A DNA stretch of 64,000 bases. It comes from Paracoccus methylarcula (GTDB lineage Bacteria; Pseudomonadota; Alphaproteobacteria; Rhodobacterales; Rhodobacteraceae). Below the pieces are notes generated by a model. It did not search any database. It saw only the letters and a program-made list of their open reading frames with translations, and was not told the origin of the DNA. The stretch spans positions 62,001 through 126,000 of the forward strand of contig NZ_PXNQ02000002.1 of the NCBI RefSeq assembly GCF_003007735.2. The letters are read 5' to 3'. Both the position numbers and the translations under genes were made by a program. Below, in pieces: positions 19,973 to 29,147 of the stretch (position 1 is its first letter; each line of letters begins with the position of its first letter).

Positions 19973-20685
19973 TCCGGGCGCATATGGCGACCTTCCCCGT
20001 GAGGCGGGAGATCATGATGGCTGTGGTCGAGCGTATCGCGCCGCAGGTCGATAGGATGTTCATCTGCCTGAATGAATATGACGAGATTCCGGCAGAACTT
20101 GGCCAATTCGGCAATGTCGAGGCGATGATCCCGGACCGTGATCTGAAGGATCTGGGTAAATTCGCCTTCGAGGCCGGGCCGGACGATATCGTCTTCACGG
20201 TCGATGACGATATCCTCTATCCGTCCGATTATGTCGCGAACACCCTGGCTCTGGCGGAACGGGTGGGCTTGACCGGCAATGTCGTCGGCTATCAGGGCAA
20301 TGCTTGGGTCTACAAGAAACGGCTGAGCGCATATGGCTGGCGCAATTTTCTGTTCTTCAAACCCTGTCCCGAAATCATCGGGGTGACCAATCTTGGCACC
20401 GGGACGGCCTGCATGATCGGGCGGCACATGCCGACAATCGCCGATTTGACCGGCAGCGAGGGATTCGTCGATTTCCGTTTCAGCCGGTTGCAGATTGAAC
20501 GGGGGCGGTCGTTGTGGGTCCTGCCAAGGGGCGACGATTACCTTGAGCGAAACCTGCCCGAGCATCTCAAGGGGTCCTCCCTGTTCGATACCGTTGCCCG
20601 TAGCGGCCGCCTGGACGTTCAGCAGGAAACGTGGCGGCTGATGGAGCATGTGCCCCGGAACTCTGGAATGCCGTTTAGGGGTTGA
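19969..20685 (+). CDS. Putative GT-A-like glycosyltransferase
   Basis: A 238-residue soluble protein. It opens with [23 protein letters not shown], resembling the first strand and helix of a nucleotide-sugar-binding fold, and contains VFTVDDDILYPSDYV, a DDD motif of the kind that holds the divalent metal in GT-A glycosyltransferases. Later it has NLGTGTACMIGR and GFVDFRFSRL. No membrane segment or signal peptide is seen. I cannot assign an acceptor. It starts inside the stop codon of the TfoX-domain gene (ATGA), an unusual pairing, and there is no cluster of sugar genes around it. Confidence is moderate for the fold and low for the substrate. Confidence 0.6.
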   Translation: MIRAHMATFPVRREIMMAVVERIAPQVDRMFICLNEYDEIPAELGQFGNVEAMIPDRDLKDLGKFAFEAGPDDIVFTVDDDILYPSDYVANTLALAERVGLTGNVVGYQGNAWVYKKRLSAYGWRNFLFFKPCPEIIGVTNLGTGTACMIGRHMPTIADLTGSEGFVDFRFSRLQIERGRSLWVLPRGDDYLERNLPEHLKGSSLFDTVARSGRLDVQQETWRLMEHVPRNSGMPFRG

Positions 20686-20729
20686 ATCGGCCCGAAGGGA
20701 CGGCGCCCGAGCGGGTGGGCAGATTCCTG

Positions 20730-20760
20730 TTGACATAAATACCGACTGGTTGGTACTTAT
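20730..20760 (+). promoter_or_regulatory. Promoter with an embedded operator upstream of the tetR gene
   Basis: TTGACA at 20730-20735 and TACTTA at 20754-20759 are 18 bases apart, a credible sigma70-type promoter. Between them the bases 20740-20755 read TACCGACTGGTTGGTA, an imperfect inverted repeat of the ACCGACNGGTNGGT kind that many TetR repressors bind. A repressor bound here would block RNA polymerase, so autoregulation of the tetR-SRPBCC-VOC-VOC unit is likely. Confidence 0.7.
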
Positions 20761-20765
20761 AGGGC

Positions 20766-21404
20766 ATGCCAAGACCGACCAAACATGATCCCGAACGTGG
20801 CGATGCGCGCACAAGGCTGCTGGAGGCGGCGCGTGATATCGTCCGTGCACAGGGTTTCGCCGCGACCAGCGTCGATCAGCTCTGCCGTGCGGCAGGGGTG
20901 ACCAAGGGCGCCTTCTTCCACCATTTCGCCAGCAAGGAGGCGTTGGGGGTGGCCGCCGCGGAATACTGGGCGGAAACCACCGGGGCGCTGTTTGCCGCCG
21001 CGCCCTATCACGATCATGCGGATCCGCTGGACCGCGTGCTGGGCTATGTCGATTTCCGCCGCGAGATCATCGCCGGGGGAATCGAGGAATTCACCTGCCT
21101 CGTCGGCACGATGACGCAGGAGGCCTATGCCTCGCATCCCGCGATCCGCGAAGCCTGCGCGGCGAGCATCTTCGACCATGCCGCCACGTTGGAACCCGAT
21201 ATCGCCGCGGCGATGAAAGCGCGCGGTATCGCGGGTGATTGGACCGCTGCCAGCCTTGCCGCCCATATGCAGGTGGTGCTGCAGGGGGCATTCATCCTGG
21301 CCAAGGCGGCGGGCGGTCCGGCCGTTGCCATCGATAGCGTAGATCATCTGAAACGCTACCTGACACTCTTGTTTCAAACACCGTCCAAAGGGAGGACGAC
21401 ATGA
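20766..21404 (+). CDS. TetR-family repressor
   Basis: 212 residues with the TetR helix-turn-helix at about residues 14-60 (RLLEAARDIVRAQGFAATSVDQLCRAAGVTKGAFFHHFASKEAL), followed by an all-helical ligand-binding domain with GGIEEFTCLVGTMTQEAY. The sequence is close to the TetR_C-type group often found next to SRPBCC and VOC genes. The ATG lies six bases after the -10 element of the promoter described above, so the message has a very short leader. The stop overlaps the SRPBCC start as ATGA. The inducer is unknown; it is probably a small hydrophobic or reactive compound handled by the products downstream. Confidence 0.88.
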   Translation: MPRPTKHDPERGDARTRLLEAARDIVRAQGFAATSVDQLCRAAGVTKGAFFHHFASKEALGVAAAEYWAETTGALFAAAPYHDHADPLDRVLGYVDFRREIIAGGIEEFTCLVGTMTQEAYASHPAIREACAASIFDHAATLEPDIAAAMKARGIAGDWTAASLAAHMQVVLQGAFILAKAAGGPAVAIDSVDHLKRYLTLLFQTPSKGRTT

Positions 21405-21865
21405 CCGATACGACCAATGACCTGGTTCTCGATCGCATGATGGAGGCTCCGCGCGCCGCCTTGTGGCGCTGCTGGACCGAGCCGAAGCTATTGGAGGAGT
21501 GGTTCTGCCCCAAGCCGTGGTACATTACCGATCCGGTTCTCGACTTGCGGCCTGGGGGCGAGTTCTCTTGCGTGATGAACGGCCCGGAAGGTGAGAAATT
21601 CCCCAATCTGGGCGTGTTCCTCGAAATCGTCGATCGGCGCAAGCTGGTCACGACGGATGCCTTCGCACCCGGCTGGCGTCCGCAGGGCCGGCCCTTCATG
21701 GCCTCGGAAGTGACCTTGGAGGATGCGGGCGAGGGCCGCACCCATTACGTCGCCCGCGCCATGCATTGGAGCGAGGAGGCCCGCAAGGAACATGAGCAAA
21801 TGGGGTTCCACGAAGGTTGGGGCAAGGCCGCCGACCAGTTGGAAGCCCTGGCGAAAACACTTTGA
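21401..21865 (+). CDS. SRPBCC (AHSA1-like) domain protein
   Basis: 154 residues with the START/Bet v 1-like fold: LVLDRMMEAPRAALWRCWTEPKLLEEWFCPKPW is the standard N-terminal strand-helix-helix of activator-of-Hsp90-ATPase-like proteins, followed by DLRPGGEFSCVMNGPEG and HEGWGKAADQLEALAKTL. These proteins form a hydrophobic cavity and bind small ligands; few have a proven function. Translationally coupled to the TetR gene and followed after 11 bases by a VOC gene. The SRPBCC-VOC pairing is common in actinobacteria and proteobacteria and is usually taken as a ligand-responsive or detoxifying unit, which remains inference here. Confidence 0.85.
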   Translation: MTDTTNDLVLDRMMEAPRAALWRCWTEPKLLEEWFCPKPWYITDPVLDLRPGGEFSCVMNGPEGEKFPNLGVFLEIVDRRKLVTTDAFAPGWRPQGRPFMASEVTLEDAGEGRTHYVARAMHWSEEARKEHEQMGFHEGWGKAADQLEALAKTL

Positions 21866-21876
21866 GGGAGGATAAG

Positions 21877-22302
21877 ATGCAACCGACTATTTATCTGTTT
21901 TTCAAGGGAAACTGCCTTGAGGCGATGAGCCATTACGCGGAAATCCTCGGCGGCGAGATCACCGGCGTTTTCCGTAATGGCGATGCCGAGCCCGACCAGC
22001 GCATGCCGGGCGGCGATGACATGGTGATGAACATGGCGATGAAGCTGGGTTCATCCATGGTCATGGCCTCGGACAGCCCGGACCAGATGTATGACCGTCC
22101 GCAGGGTTTCTATATCCATATCGAAACGCCGTCGATGGCAGAGTTCGAGCGCGCTTTCACCGCAATGTCGAAGGGGGCCGAGGCCGTGACCATGGAGCCC
22201 TCGGAAACCTTCTGGGCCGAGCGTTTCACCATGTTCCGCGACCGTTTCGGAACCCCGTGGATGCTGAGCTTCACCGGATCGAAAGGGCAGGGCGATGGCT
22301 AG
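21877..22302 (+). CDS. VOC superfamily protein, PhnB-like
   Basis: 141 residues of the glyoxalase/bleomycin-resistance (VOC) fold in its PhnB-like form: TIYLFFKGNCLEAMSHYAEILGGEI, then GDDMVMNMAMKLGSSMVMASDSP and ERFTMFRDRFGTPWMLSF. The start ATG 21877 follows an excellent ribosome site (GAGGGAGGAT), stronger than that of its neighbours, so this product may be the most abundant of the operon. The frame is open 60 bases upstream but that part overlaps the SRPBCC gene. The metal-binding residues typical of glyoxalase I are not clearly conserved. The end overlaps the next VOC gene by eight bases. Confidence 0.86.
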   Translation: MQPTIYLFFKGNCLEAMSHYAEILGGEITGVFRNGDAEPDQRMPGGDDMVMNMAMKLGSSMVMASDSPDQMYDRPQGFYIHIETPSMAEFERAFTAMSKGAEAVTMEPSETFWAERFTMFRDRFGTPWMLSFTGSKGQGDG

Positions 22303-22747
22303 GCAAAAGGTCGCGACCTGTTTCTGGTATGACGACAAGGCGCAACAGGCGGCAGAATTCTATGTCTCGCTGCTGCCCGGCAGCCGGATCGACAACGTGG
22401 TGCACGGGCCTGACGGCAAGGTGCTGGTGGTCGAGTTCACGCTGTCGGGGACGCCCTACCAGGCGCTGAATGGCGGCCCGCATTTCACGCTGTCCGAGGC
22501 GGCCTCGATCTCGGTGCTGACCGAGGATCAGGAGGAAACCGACCGGCTTTGGGAAGCCCTGACAAAAGACGGCGGGGCGGAGTCGCAATGCGGCTGGCTG
22601 AAGGATCGCTTCGGCCTGTCATGGCAGATCGTTCCGCGCCGGGCGACGCAGCTTCTGGGTGGCCCGGATGCCGCAAAGGTCTTTCCGGCGCTGATGGAGA
22701 TGCGCAAGATCGATCTCGCCGCGCTGGAGGCTGCCGCCGCAGCCTAA
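22295..22747 (+). CDS. VOC superfamily protein, 3-demethylubiquinone methyltransferase-like domain
   Basis: 150 residues, a second and different VOC protein: KVATCFWYDDKAQQAAEFYVSLLPGSRID, VEFTLSGTPYQALNGGPHFTLSEA and CGWLKDRFGLSWQIVPR are the signatures of the group historically mislabelled as 3-demethylubiquinone-9 3-methyltransferase. It has no methyltransferase motif. It overlaps the previous VOC gene by eight bases and closes the TetR-controlled unit. Its stop codon overlaps the stop of the opposite-strand DUF2380 gene (shared bases 22745-22746), so the two transcripts are complementary at their ends. Confidence 0.86.
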   Translation: MARQKVATCFWYDDKAQQAAEFYVSLLPGSRIDNVVHGPDGKVLVVEFTLSGTPYQALNGGPHFTLSEAASISVLTEDQEETDRLWEALTKDGGAESQCGWLKDRFGLSWQIVPRRATQLLGGPDAAKVFPALMEMRKIDLAALEAAAAA

Positions 22748-23199
22748 TCGGCGGCGCCGCGCAATTGCTTGGCCAGGAACCGGCCCGCGCGGCGCCATGC
22801 CTCGTCATTGTCGCCACGGAAATTCAGATCGCGGCTGGCGATCAGCTCGCCCGTTTCCACATTCACCAGGTTGGCGAAGACTTGCAGGATCAGCGTGCTG
22901 GTTTTCTGCACCACCACGAAAACCGCCCGCTCCGATCCCGTATCCCGGGCCAGTTCCAGCAGGCAGTCGGTCGTTTCCGGTTCGCAGTCCGAGAGCGTTT
23001 CCCCGGTGATTGTCACCGCCCCGTCCAGTTCCGCTTGCAGAACTTCGGAAAGAATGCCCAAGCGGCGTTCATGTTCGGCTGTCTGGTCGCGCGCTTCCTT
23101 GGAAGTGTCGAGCAGTTTGACCGGGAATATGGCCACCCCGTCTGCAGTGGCAGCCATGGGCAATATCAGGGCCAGAACGGCGAATATGGTCAGGCGCAT
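22744..23199 (-). CDS. Secreted DUF2380-type protein
   Basis: About 151 residues beginning with a clear signal peptide (MRLTIFAVLALILPMAATADG), so the mature part should be periplasmic. After it come AIFPVKLLDTS, HERRLGILSEVLQAELDGAV and VFVVVQKTSTLILQVFANLVNVETGEL, the pattern of DUF2380 proteins, which are of unknown function; the fold recalls periplasmic TolB-N-like domains. Two ATGs lie side by side (23202 and 23199) after AGGAGG; the second has the better spacing. A single pair of cysteines (CEPETTDC) could form a disulfide. It is monocistronic and its tail overlaps the tail of the convergent VOC gene. Confidence 0.75.
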   Translation of the reverse strand: MRLTIFAVLALILPMAATADGVAIFPVKLLDTSKEARDQTAEHERRLGILSEVLQAELDGAVTITGETLSDCEPETTDCLLELARDTGSERAVFVVVQKTSTLILQVFANLVNVETGELIASRDLNFRGDNDEAWRRAGRFLAKQLRGAAD

Positions 23200-23391
23200 C
23201 ATCTGTCCTCCTGACACAGGTTAGGCGCGGCGCGGAAGTTCCCGCAATCGGCGATTCGTCTTGCATTGCCGCCGCTGCAAACCGGATCGGGTGCGGGGGG
23301 CCGGTATTCTATCTGCGCGCTCTCGTGACCATTGAACGCGCCTCACCGCCCGGATAGCCTGACGGCAAATCTGTCCACGGAAGGCATCATC

Positions 23392-24756
23392 ATGAACAAG
23401 CCGCAAAGCTGGGAAGCCCGCGCCGACGAATTTTCGCTTTATGGTTTCACCGACCTGCCGAGCGTGCATGAACGCGGCGCGGTCATCGTCACCCATGGCG
23501 AGGGCCCCTATGTCCATGATGTGAACGGCAAGCGTTATCTCGATGCCAATTCCGGGCTCTGGAACATGATCGCGGGCTTCGATCACAAGGGATTGGCCGA
23601 GGCCGCCAAGGCGCAATATGACCGCTTTCCCGGCTATCACGCCTTTTTCGGGCGGATGTCGGACCAGACGGTGATGCTGTCGGAAAAGCTGGTCGAGGTT
23701 TCGCCTTTCCCGCGCGGCAAGGTGTTCTACACCAATTCGGGTTCCGAGGCGAATGATACCATGGTCAAGATGCTGTGGTTCCTGCATGGCAGCGAGGGCA
23801 ACCCGAAACGCCGCAAGATCCTGACGCGGTTCAATGCCTATCACGGGGTGACGGCGGTTTCGGCCAGCATGACCGGCAAGCCCTATAACGAGGTTTTCGG
23901 CCTGCCCATGGACGGCTTCATCCACCTGACCTGCCCGCATTACTGGCGATTCGGCGAAGAGGGCGAGAGCGAGGAACAGTTCACGCAGCGCCTCGCCCGC
24001 GAGTTGGAGGAAACGATCCAGCGCGAGGGGGCCGATACCATCGCCGGTTTCTTTGCCGAGCCGGTGATGGGGGCGGGCGGGGTGATCCCGCCATCGAAGG
24101 GATATTTCCAGGCGGTGCAGGAGGTCCTGAAGAAATACGACATCCCGCTGATCTCGGACGAGGTGATCTGCGGTTTCGGGCGCACCGGCAACACCTGGGG
24201 CTGCGAGACATATGGTTTCATCCCCGACGCGATCATCAGCTCCAAGAACCTGACCGCCGGGCTGTTCCCGATGGGCGCGGTGATCCTTGGCCCCGAGCTG
24301 GCCGACCGCGTGCAGGCGGCGGTCGAGAAAATCGAGGAATTCCCGCATGGATTCACCGCTTCGGGCCATCCGGTCGGATGCGCCATCGCGCTCAAGGCCA
24401 TCGATGTGGTGATGAACGAGGGGCTGGCCGAGAATGTCCGCCGCCTTGCCCCGCGGATGGAGGCCGGCTTGCGAGGTATCATGGAACGCAGCGGCCATAT
24501 CGGCGAGCTGCGCGGTATCGGCTTCATGTGGGCGCTGGAGGCGGTGAAGGGCAAACCGACCAAGACCCCGTTCGACGCCAGCCTGTCAGTCAGCGAACGC
24601 ATTGCCAATAGCTGCACCGATCTGGGGCTGATCTGTCGTCCCCTGGGGCAATCCATCGTGCTTTGCCCGCCATTCATCCTGACCGAGGAGCAGATGGACG
24701 AGATGTTCGACAAGCTTGAACGGGCGCTGACCAAGGTCTTTGCCGAGGTTGCGTGA
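23392..24756 (+). CDS. Class III omega-aminotransferase (PLP-dependent)
   Basis: 454-residue fold type I transaminase. The PLP lysine is Lys285 in IISSKNLTAGLFPMGA; the ISDEVICGFGRTG and YTNSGSEANDTMVKM motifs complete the cofactor site. The sequence closely resembles the Paracoccus denitrificans (S)-selective omega-transaminase as I recall it, including FDHKGLAEAAKAQYDRFPGYHAFFGRMSDQ. The natural substrate is probably an amine or omega-amino acid with pyruvate as acceptor, but the family is broad and substrate cannot be read from sequence. ATG 23392 starts the conserved N-terminus. The TGA stop shares a base with the ATG of the methyltransferase gene that follows. Confidence 0.92.
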   Translation: MNKPQSWEARADEFSLYGFTDLPSVHERGAVIVTHGEGPYVHDVNGKRYLDANSGLWNMIAGFDHKGLAEAAKAQYDRFPGYHAFFGRMSDQTVMLSEKLVEVSPFPRGKVFYTNSGSEANDTMVKMLWFLHGSEGNPKRRKILTRFNAYHGVTAVSASMTGKPYNEVFGLPMDGFIHLTCPHYWRFGEEGESEEQFTQRLARELEETIQREGADTIAGFFAEPVMGAGGVIPPSKGYFQAVQEVLKKYDIPLISDEVICGFGRTGNTWGCETYGFIPDAIISSKNLTAGLFPMGAVILGPELADRVQAAVEKIEEFPHGFTASGHPVGCAIALKAIDVVMNEGLAENVRRLAPRMEAGLRGIMERSGHIGELRGIGFMWALEAVKGKPTKTPFDASLSVSERIANSCTDLGLICRPLGQSIVLCPPFILTEEQMDEMFDKLERALTKVFAEVA

Positions 24757-25351
24757 TGGGTCCCGCATTGCGCCTTTATGCCGAGAACGCGGCGATGCTG
24801 GCGGCGCGGTGGGCAAGCTATCCGGTCTCGGAGGTTTTCGCACCGGTCGCGACCTGTTTCCGGCCGAACCTTGCCGGATGGCGGATATCGGCGCGGGGCC
24901 GGGACGCGTCGCGGTCTGGCTGGCGGAGCAGGGGCATGATGTCGTCGCCGTCGAGCCGGTGCGGGAGTTCCGCGACATGGCCGGGGCGACCCATCCAAGG
25001 GTGACATGGCTTGATGACAGCCTGCCGGATTTGCAGGCACTCAAGGCGGAGCCCGCCTGCGACCTGCTGCTTTTGTCCGGCGTCTGGCACCATGTGCATC
25101 CCGACGCCCGTGATCTCGCCATGGCGTCGATGGCCGCCTGCCTGCTGCCCGCTGGCCGAATCATCATGAATCTGCGGCATGGGCGGATCGATCCCGCGCT
25201 CGGCCTTTTCGATGCCGATCCCGATGGGACGATTGCGGCGGCGGAACGGGCCGGGCTGTCCGTGCTGGCGTCCCGCAAGGCCGAATCGATCCAGAAGCAT
25301 AATCGGGATGCCGGGATAAGCTGGACATGGCTGGTCCTGCGGCAGGACTGA
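24756..25351 (+). CDS. SAM-dependent class I methyltransferase (frame broken)
   Basis: Probably about 198 residues once repaired. The first part reads MGPALRLYAENAAMLAARWASYPVSEVFAP; at about 24843-24846 one missing base must be added to continue with GRDLFPAEPCRMADIGAGPGRVAVWLAEQGHDVVAVEP, which is the SAM-binding motif I and the end of strand two. Later LLLLSGVWHHVHPDARDLAM and GRIIMNLRHG fit a methyltransferase-11 type domain. Without repair, the second part would have to start at a poor internal codon and would lose its first 30 residues. The target molecule is unknown. TGATG overlap with the aminotransferase gene suggests co-translation and possibly a shared pathway. Confidence 0.72.
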
Positions 25352-25355
25352 GCGG

Positions 25356-27561
25356 TCAGCCCGGGGAACGGTGCGCCTCTGCCACGGTCCGGATTCGGGG
25401 GCCGCTTTCGTCGAAATCGATGGCGACGGCGCCGCTGTAGCGCAGCGTGTAAAGGTCGAATAACAGGCAGTTCTGCGCGCTTTTTGTCAGGCCGGTCCGC
25501 TCGGTCGCGATGACGATGCGTCCCGGTTGGCAGGCCATGGCGGCTTTCGCCCCCGCGCCCTTGCCGGTGAAATGCCAGACCTGCCAACCGCCGGGCAAAT
25601 CGGCGTGACGTTGCCCTTTATCTCCCGACCAGCCGGGCCGTTCGGCGGATAGCTGCTGCGTGGCGGGATCGCCATCCTCCCTGAGCCATGTCCGGACAGT
25701 AAAGCTGCCGCCTGCGGGTTTCGACATGGCCCGGCCCTGCGGGGTCATCAGCCCCGCCGCCTCGCCTTGCGGTGCGATCAGCAGCAGGGGCCGCCCGGTA
25801 TTCAGCCAGAGCGTGGCCGCGATGGCCAGCATCGCCGCACCAGCGGAGAAACCCGCCAGCAACAAGGGTGAGCGGCGCAGGCCACCCCCGGGGCGCCAGC
25901 ACAGCACCGCCAGCACGGCGCCGAAGCCCATCAGCGGCACCACCGGCCCGGGCGGCAGGATGATCGGGGTCACCGCCCCGCCCAATCCCGCGATGAACCC
26001 AGCCACATGCAGCATCCATGCCGTACCCTGTCCCATCACCCATAATGCCGGTCCGGCAAGCCCGAAGGGGGCCAGCAGCGCGGCGGTGACTCCGGCGGGC
26101 ATGACCAGCATGCCCATCACCGGCACCACCAGCAGATTGGCGAGCAGCCCGTAATGGGCCATCTGGTTGAAATGCGCCGCCGCGATCGGCGATGTCGCCA
26201 GCCCCGCGACCAGCGATGTCGTCAGCAGCATCACGGCCGGGCGCAGCCAGATGGGCAGGCGCGGCGAGACGCGCGACCATGGGTTGTGTACGAGGATCAG
26301 CGCGATGGTCGCGGCAAAGCTCATCTGGAAACCGGGAGAGGTCAGCGCCTCGGGGCTGTAGACCAGGATGATCGTCGCGGCCAATGCGACAGTGCGCAGC
26401 GAGATCGCCCGGCGATCCGCCAGAATCGCGCCCAGCATGACCGCGACCATGACGAAAGCGCGCTCGGTCGCCACCCCTCCGCCCGACAGCCACAGATAGA
26501 TCGCCGCCGCCAGCATGGCGAGAAGGGCGGCGATCTTGTGGGCGGGCAGGCCCAGGCCATGCCCCGTTGCCTGCACTCCGATCACCACGTAGCGCATGGC
26601 GGCATAGACGAAACCGGCCAGCATCCCCATATGCAGACCCGAGATCGAGATGATGTGGTAAAGGTTCGACGCCCGCATGATCTTGTTGGTGGCCTCGAAG
26701 ATGCCCGATCGGTCGCCGGTCATCAGCGCCGCCGCGACCGCGCCTTCCTGCCCGCCGATCCGCTGCCGGATCTGTTCGCTGATGGCCATGCGGGCGCGAT
26801 GCATCTTCCAACTGCCGCCTCGGGCGGGGCAAGGCTGGTGGCCGGCAGGCGCGAATAGCCGACGGCGCCGATCCCGGAAAACCACGCATGCCAGCGGAAA
26901 TCGAAACTGCCGGGGGAGGCGGGACCGGGCGGCGGGCCCAGATGGCCGGTCAACATGATCCGCTGGCCAAGTTCGGGCAGGCTCCCTGCTGCTTCCTCCA
27001 TCAGCGAGATGCGCACCCGGCGAGGGATGCGGTCAGCGGAAATGTCCTGCAGCACGACCCGATCCAGCGTCAGCCGAATCCGGTCGCGGGCGGAGCGGTC
27101 GATTTGCACCAATTGCCCCTCGACCGGGCCGTAATAGCGCCATTTCAGGATCGGGGCGGCGACATGGGCCGAGCGCAGCCCCATCAGGCAACTTCCTGCC
27201 ACCATCAGGCGAGAGCCAATCCACCGAGATGCAGCGCATCCGCGAGGCGCCAGCCGATCCTGCCGCACTCGGCGAGGGGGGCGGCGATGCAGGATGTCAC
27301 GGCCGCCACGGACCCTGTTGTCATCAGTATCAGCCATAGCCACCAGTTCGGCGGCTCGGGCAGGGCAAACCACGCCGAGATCCCCAGTGCGAGGCACACC
27401 GGCACCCAGGGAGATAATCCCGCCCGGCTCGCTGCTGCCGGGCGGGATTGACGCGCAGCCGGATGCCGGATCATCCTTGTCCGGGAAGGAGCAAAACCCG
27501 GAGGCGGAACCGGCGCGGCTGGCGCCGAGGGAACCGGCCTGATACCGGCAGGGGCAGTCAT
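25356..27561 (-). CDS. comEC: ComEC/Rec2-family DNA uptake channel (two frame breaks)
   Basis: Large inner-membrane protein thought to pass single-stranded DNA into the cytoplasm. N-terminal membrane segments ([32 protein letters not shown]), then an OB-like soluble part ([31 protein letters not shown]) and the competence core with [37 protein letters not shown], the family's signature, plus about eight more membrane helices. A short soluble tail ends at 25356. Two single added bases, at about 27208 and 26816, join three reading frames into one protein of about 735 residues. The C-terminal hydrolase-like domain lacks metallo-beta-lactamase histidines. It is convergent with the methyltransferase gene. 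Confidence 0.82.
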
Positions 27562-27675
27562 TCTTGTCCTTTCCGGGGCGGTTCTCTATCTCTGCATCCA
27601 AATGTGGCATGGCCGGATTACCAAATCCTTAACGCGGCCCTGCCGGTCCCGAAAATTCATCACCAGGAACTCCCG

Positions 27676-29073
27676 ATGTCCGACACCGCCCAGATCGTTA
27701 CCCGATTTGCCCCGTCCCCGACCGGCTATCTGCATATCGGCGGGGCGCGAACGGCCCTGTTCAACTGGCTTTACGCCCGTGGCCGGGGCGGGAAATTCCT
27801 GCTGCGCATCGAGGATACCGACCGCGCCCGCTCGACACCCGAAGCGACCGCGGCGATTCTGAAGGGGCTGGAATGGCTGGGGCTGGACTGGGACGATGAG
27901 CCCATCAGCCAGTTCGCCCGCAAGGACCGCCATGCCGAGGTGGCCCGCGAAATGCTGGAAAAGGGCAGGGCGTACAAGTGTTTCTCCACGACCGAGGAAA
28001 TCGCCGCATGGCGTGAAGCGAATCCCCGCCAACCCTTTCAAAGCCCCTGGCGGGACGCCACCGATCTGCCGGATGCGCCCTATGCGATCCGCTTGAAGGC
28101 GCCCCGGACCGGAGAGACGGTCATCGCCGACTCGGTGCAGGGCGAGGTGCGGGTCGCGAATGACCAGTTGGACGACATGGTGCTGCTGCGCAGCGACGGT
28201 ACGCCGACCTATATGCTGGCCGTCGTGGTGGACGATCACGACATGGGCGTGACCCATGTGATCCGGGGCGACGATCACCTGACCAACACCGCCCGCCAGA
28301 TCCAGATCTACGACGCGATGGGCTGGCCGCGTCCGGTTTTCGCCCATATTCCGCTGATCCATGGCGAGGATGGCAAGAAGCTGTCCAAGCGCCACGGTGC
28401 TGTGGGACTGCATGAATTCGCGGCCCTGGGCTATCCTGCCGGCGCGATGCGGAACTACCTGGCGCGGCTTGGCTGGAGCCATGGCGATGACGAGCTGTTC
28501 GACGACGGACAGGCCCGTGAATGGTTCGATCTGTCGGGAATCGGCCGCGCGCCGGCCCGGCTGGATTTCAAGAAGCTCGAACATGTCAGCGGCCATCATA
28601 TCGGCGCAATGGAAGACACCTCGCTGCTCTCTGCGCTTGAGGATTTCCTGGCCGAGACCGGGGGCGAGCCGTTGACGCCGCGTCAGAAGGAGCGGCTGTG
28701 TCCGGCCTTAACCGTTCTGAAACAAAAGGCCCGTACATTGCCCCAACTGCTTGACCAGGCTAGGTTCGCGTTAATCGAAAGGCCCGTTGACATCGATGAA
28801 AAGGCGGCAAAGGCGTTGGATCCGGTATCCCGTGGTATGCTGAAATCATTGACTGCCGCGGTGCAGCATGCTAGCTGGACGCGAGACGCGCTGGAGCAGG
28901 CCGCCAAGGCCGTCGCCGAGGAATACGGCGTCGGATTGGGCAAGCTCGCAGGGCCCTTGCGGGCCGCTCTGGCCGGACGAACCGCCACCCCAAGCGTGTT
29001 CGACATGATGACGGCGCTAGGCCGCGAAGAATCGCTGGCCCGGTTGCATGACCAGACGGAATTGGCAGGCTGA
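27676..29073 (+). CDS. gltX: Glutamyl-tRNA synthetase
   Basis: Class I aminoacyl-tRNA synthetase charging tRNA-Glu (and, in many alphaproteobacteria, one of two GltX enzymes also feeds the tRNA-Gln amidation route). The HIGH motif is His20-Ile-Gly-Gly in [18 protein letters not shown], and the KMSKS-like motif is KLSKR starting at Lys235. The 465-residue length is normal. The frame is open about 230 bases upstream, but ATG 27676 starts [17 protein letters not shown] as in other GltX proteins. Only 74 bases separate it from gltA on the same strand, with no strong terminator between, so cotranscription is possible. Confidence 0.95.
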   Translation: MSDTAQIVTRFAPSPTGYLHIGGARTALFNWLYARGRGGKFLLRIEDTDRARSTPEATAAILKGLEWLGLDWDDEPISQFARKDRHAEVAREMLEKGRAYKCFSTTEEIAAWREANPRQPFQSPWRDATDLPDAPYAIRLKAPRTGETVIADSVQGEVRVANDQLDDMVLLRSDGTPTYMLAVVVDDHDMGVTHVIRGDDHLTNTARQIQIYDAMGWPRPVFAHIPLIHGEDGKKLSKRHGAVGLHEFAALGYPAGAMRNYLARLGWSHGDDELFDDGQAREWFDLSGIGRAPARLDFKKLEHVSGHHIGAMEDTSLLSALEDFLAETGGEPLTPRQKERLCPALTVLKQKARTLPQLLDQARFALIERPVDIDEKAAKALDPVSRGMLKSLTAAVQHASWTRDALEQAAKAVAEEYGVGLGKLAGPLRAALAGRTATPSVFDMMTALGREESLARLHDQTELAG

Positions 29074-29147
29074 TTGCCTGCCCTCACTTGCCGGGGCCTG
29101 TCGCGCATTTTCGCGCCCGGCCCGGCTTAGCCGGAAAGGACGTTTTG

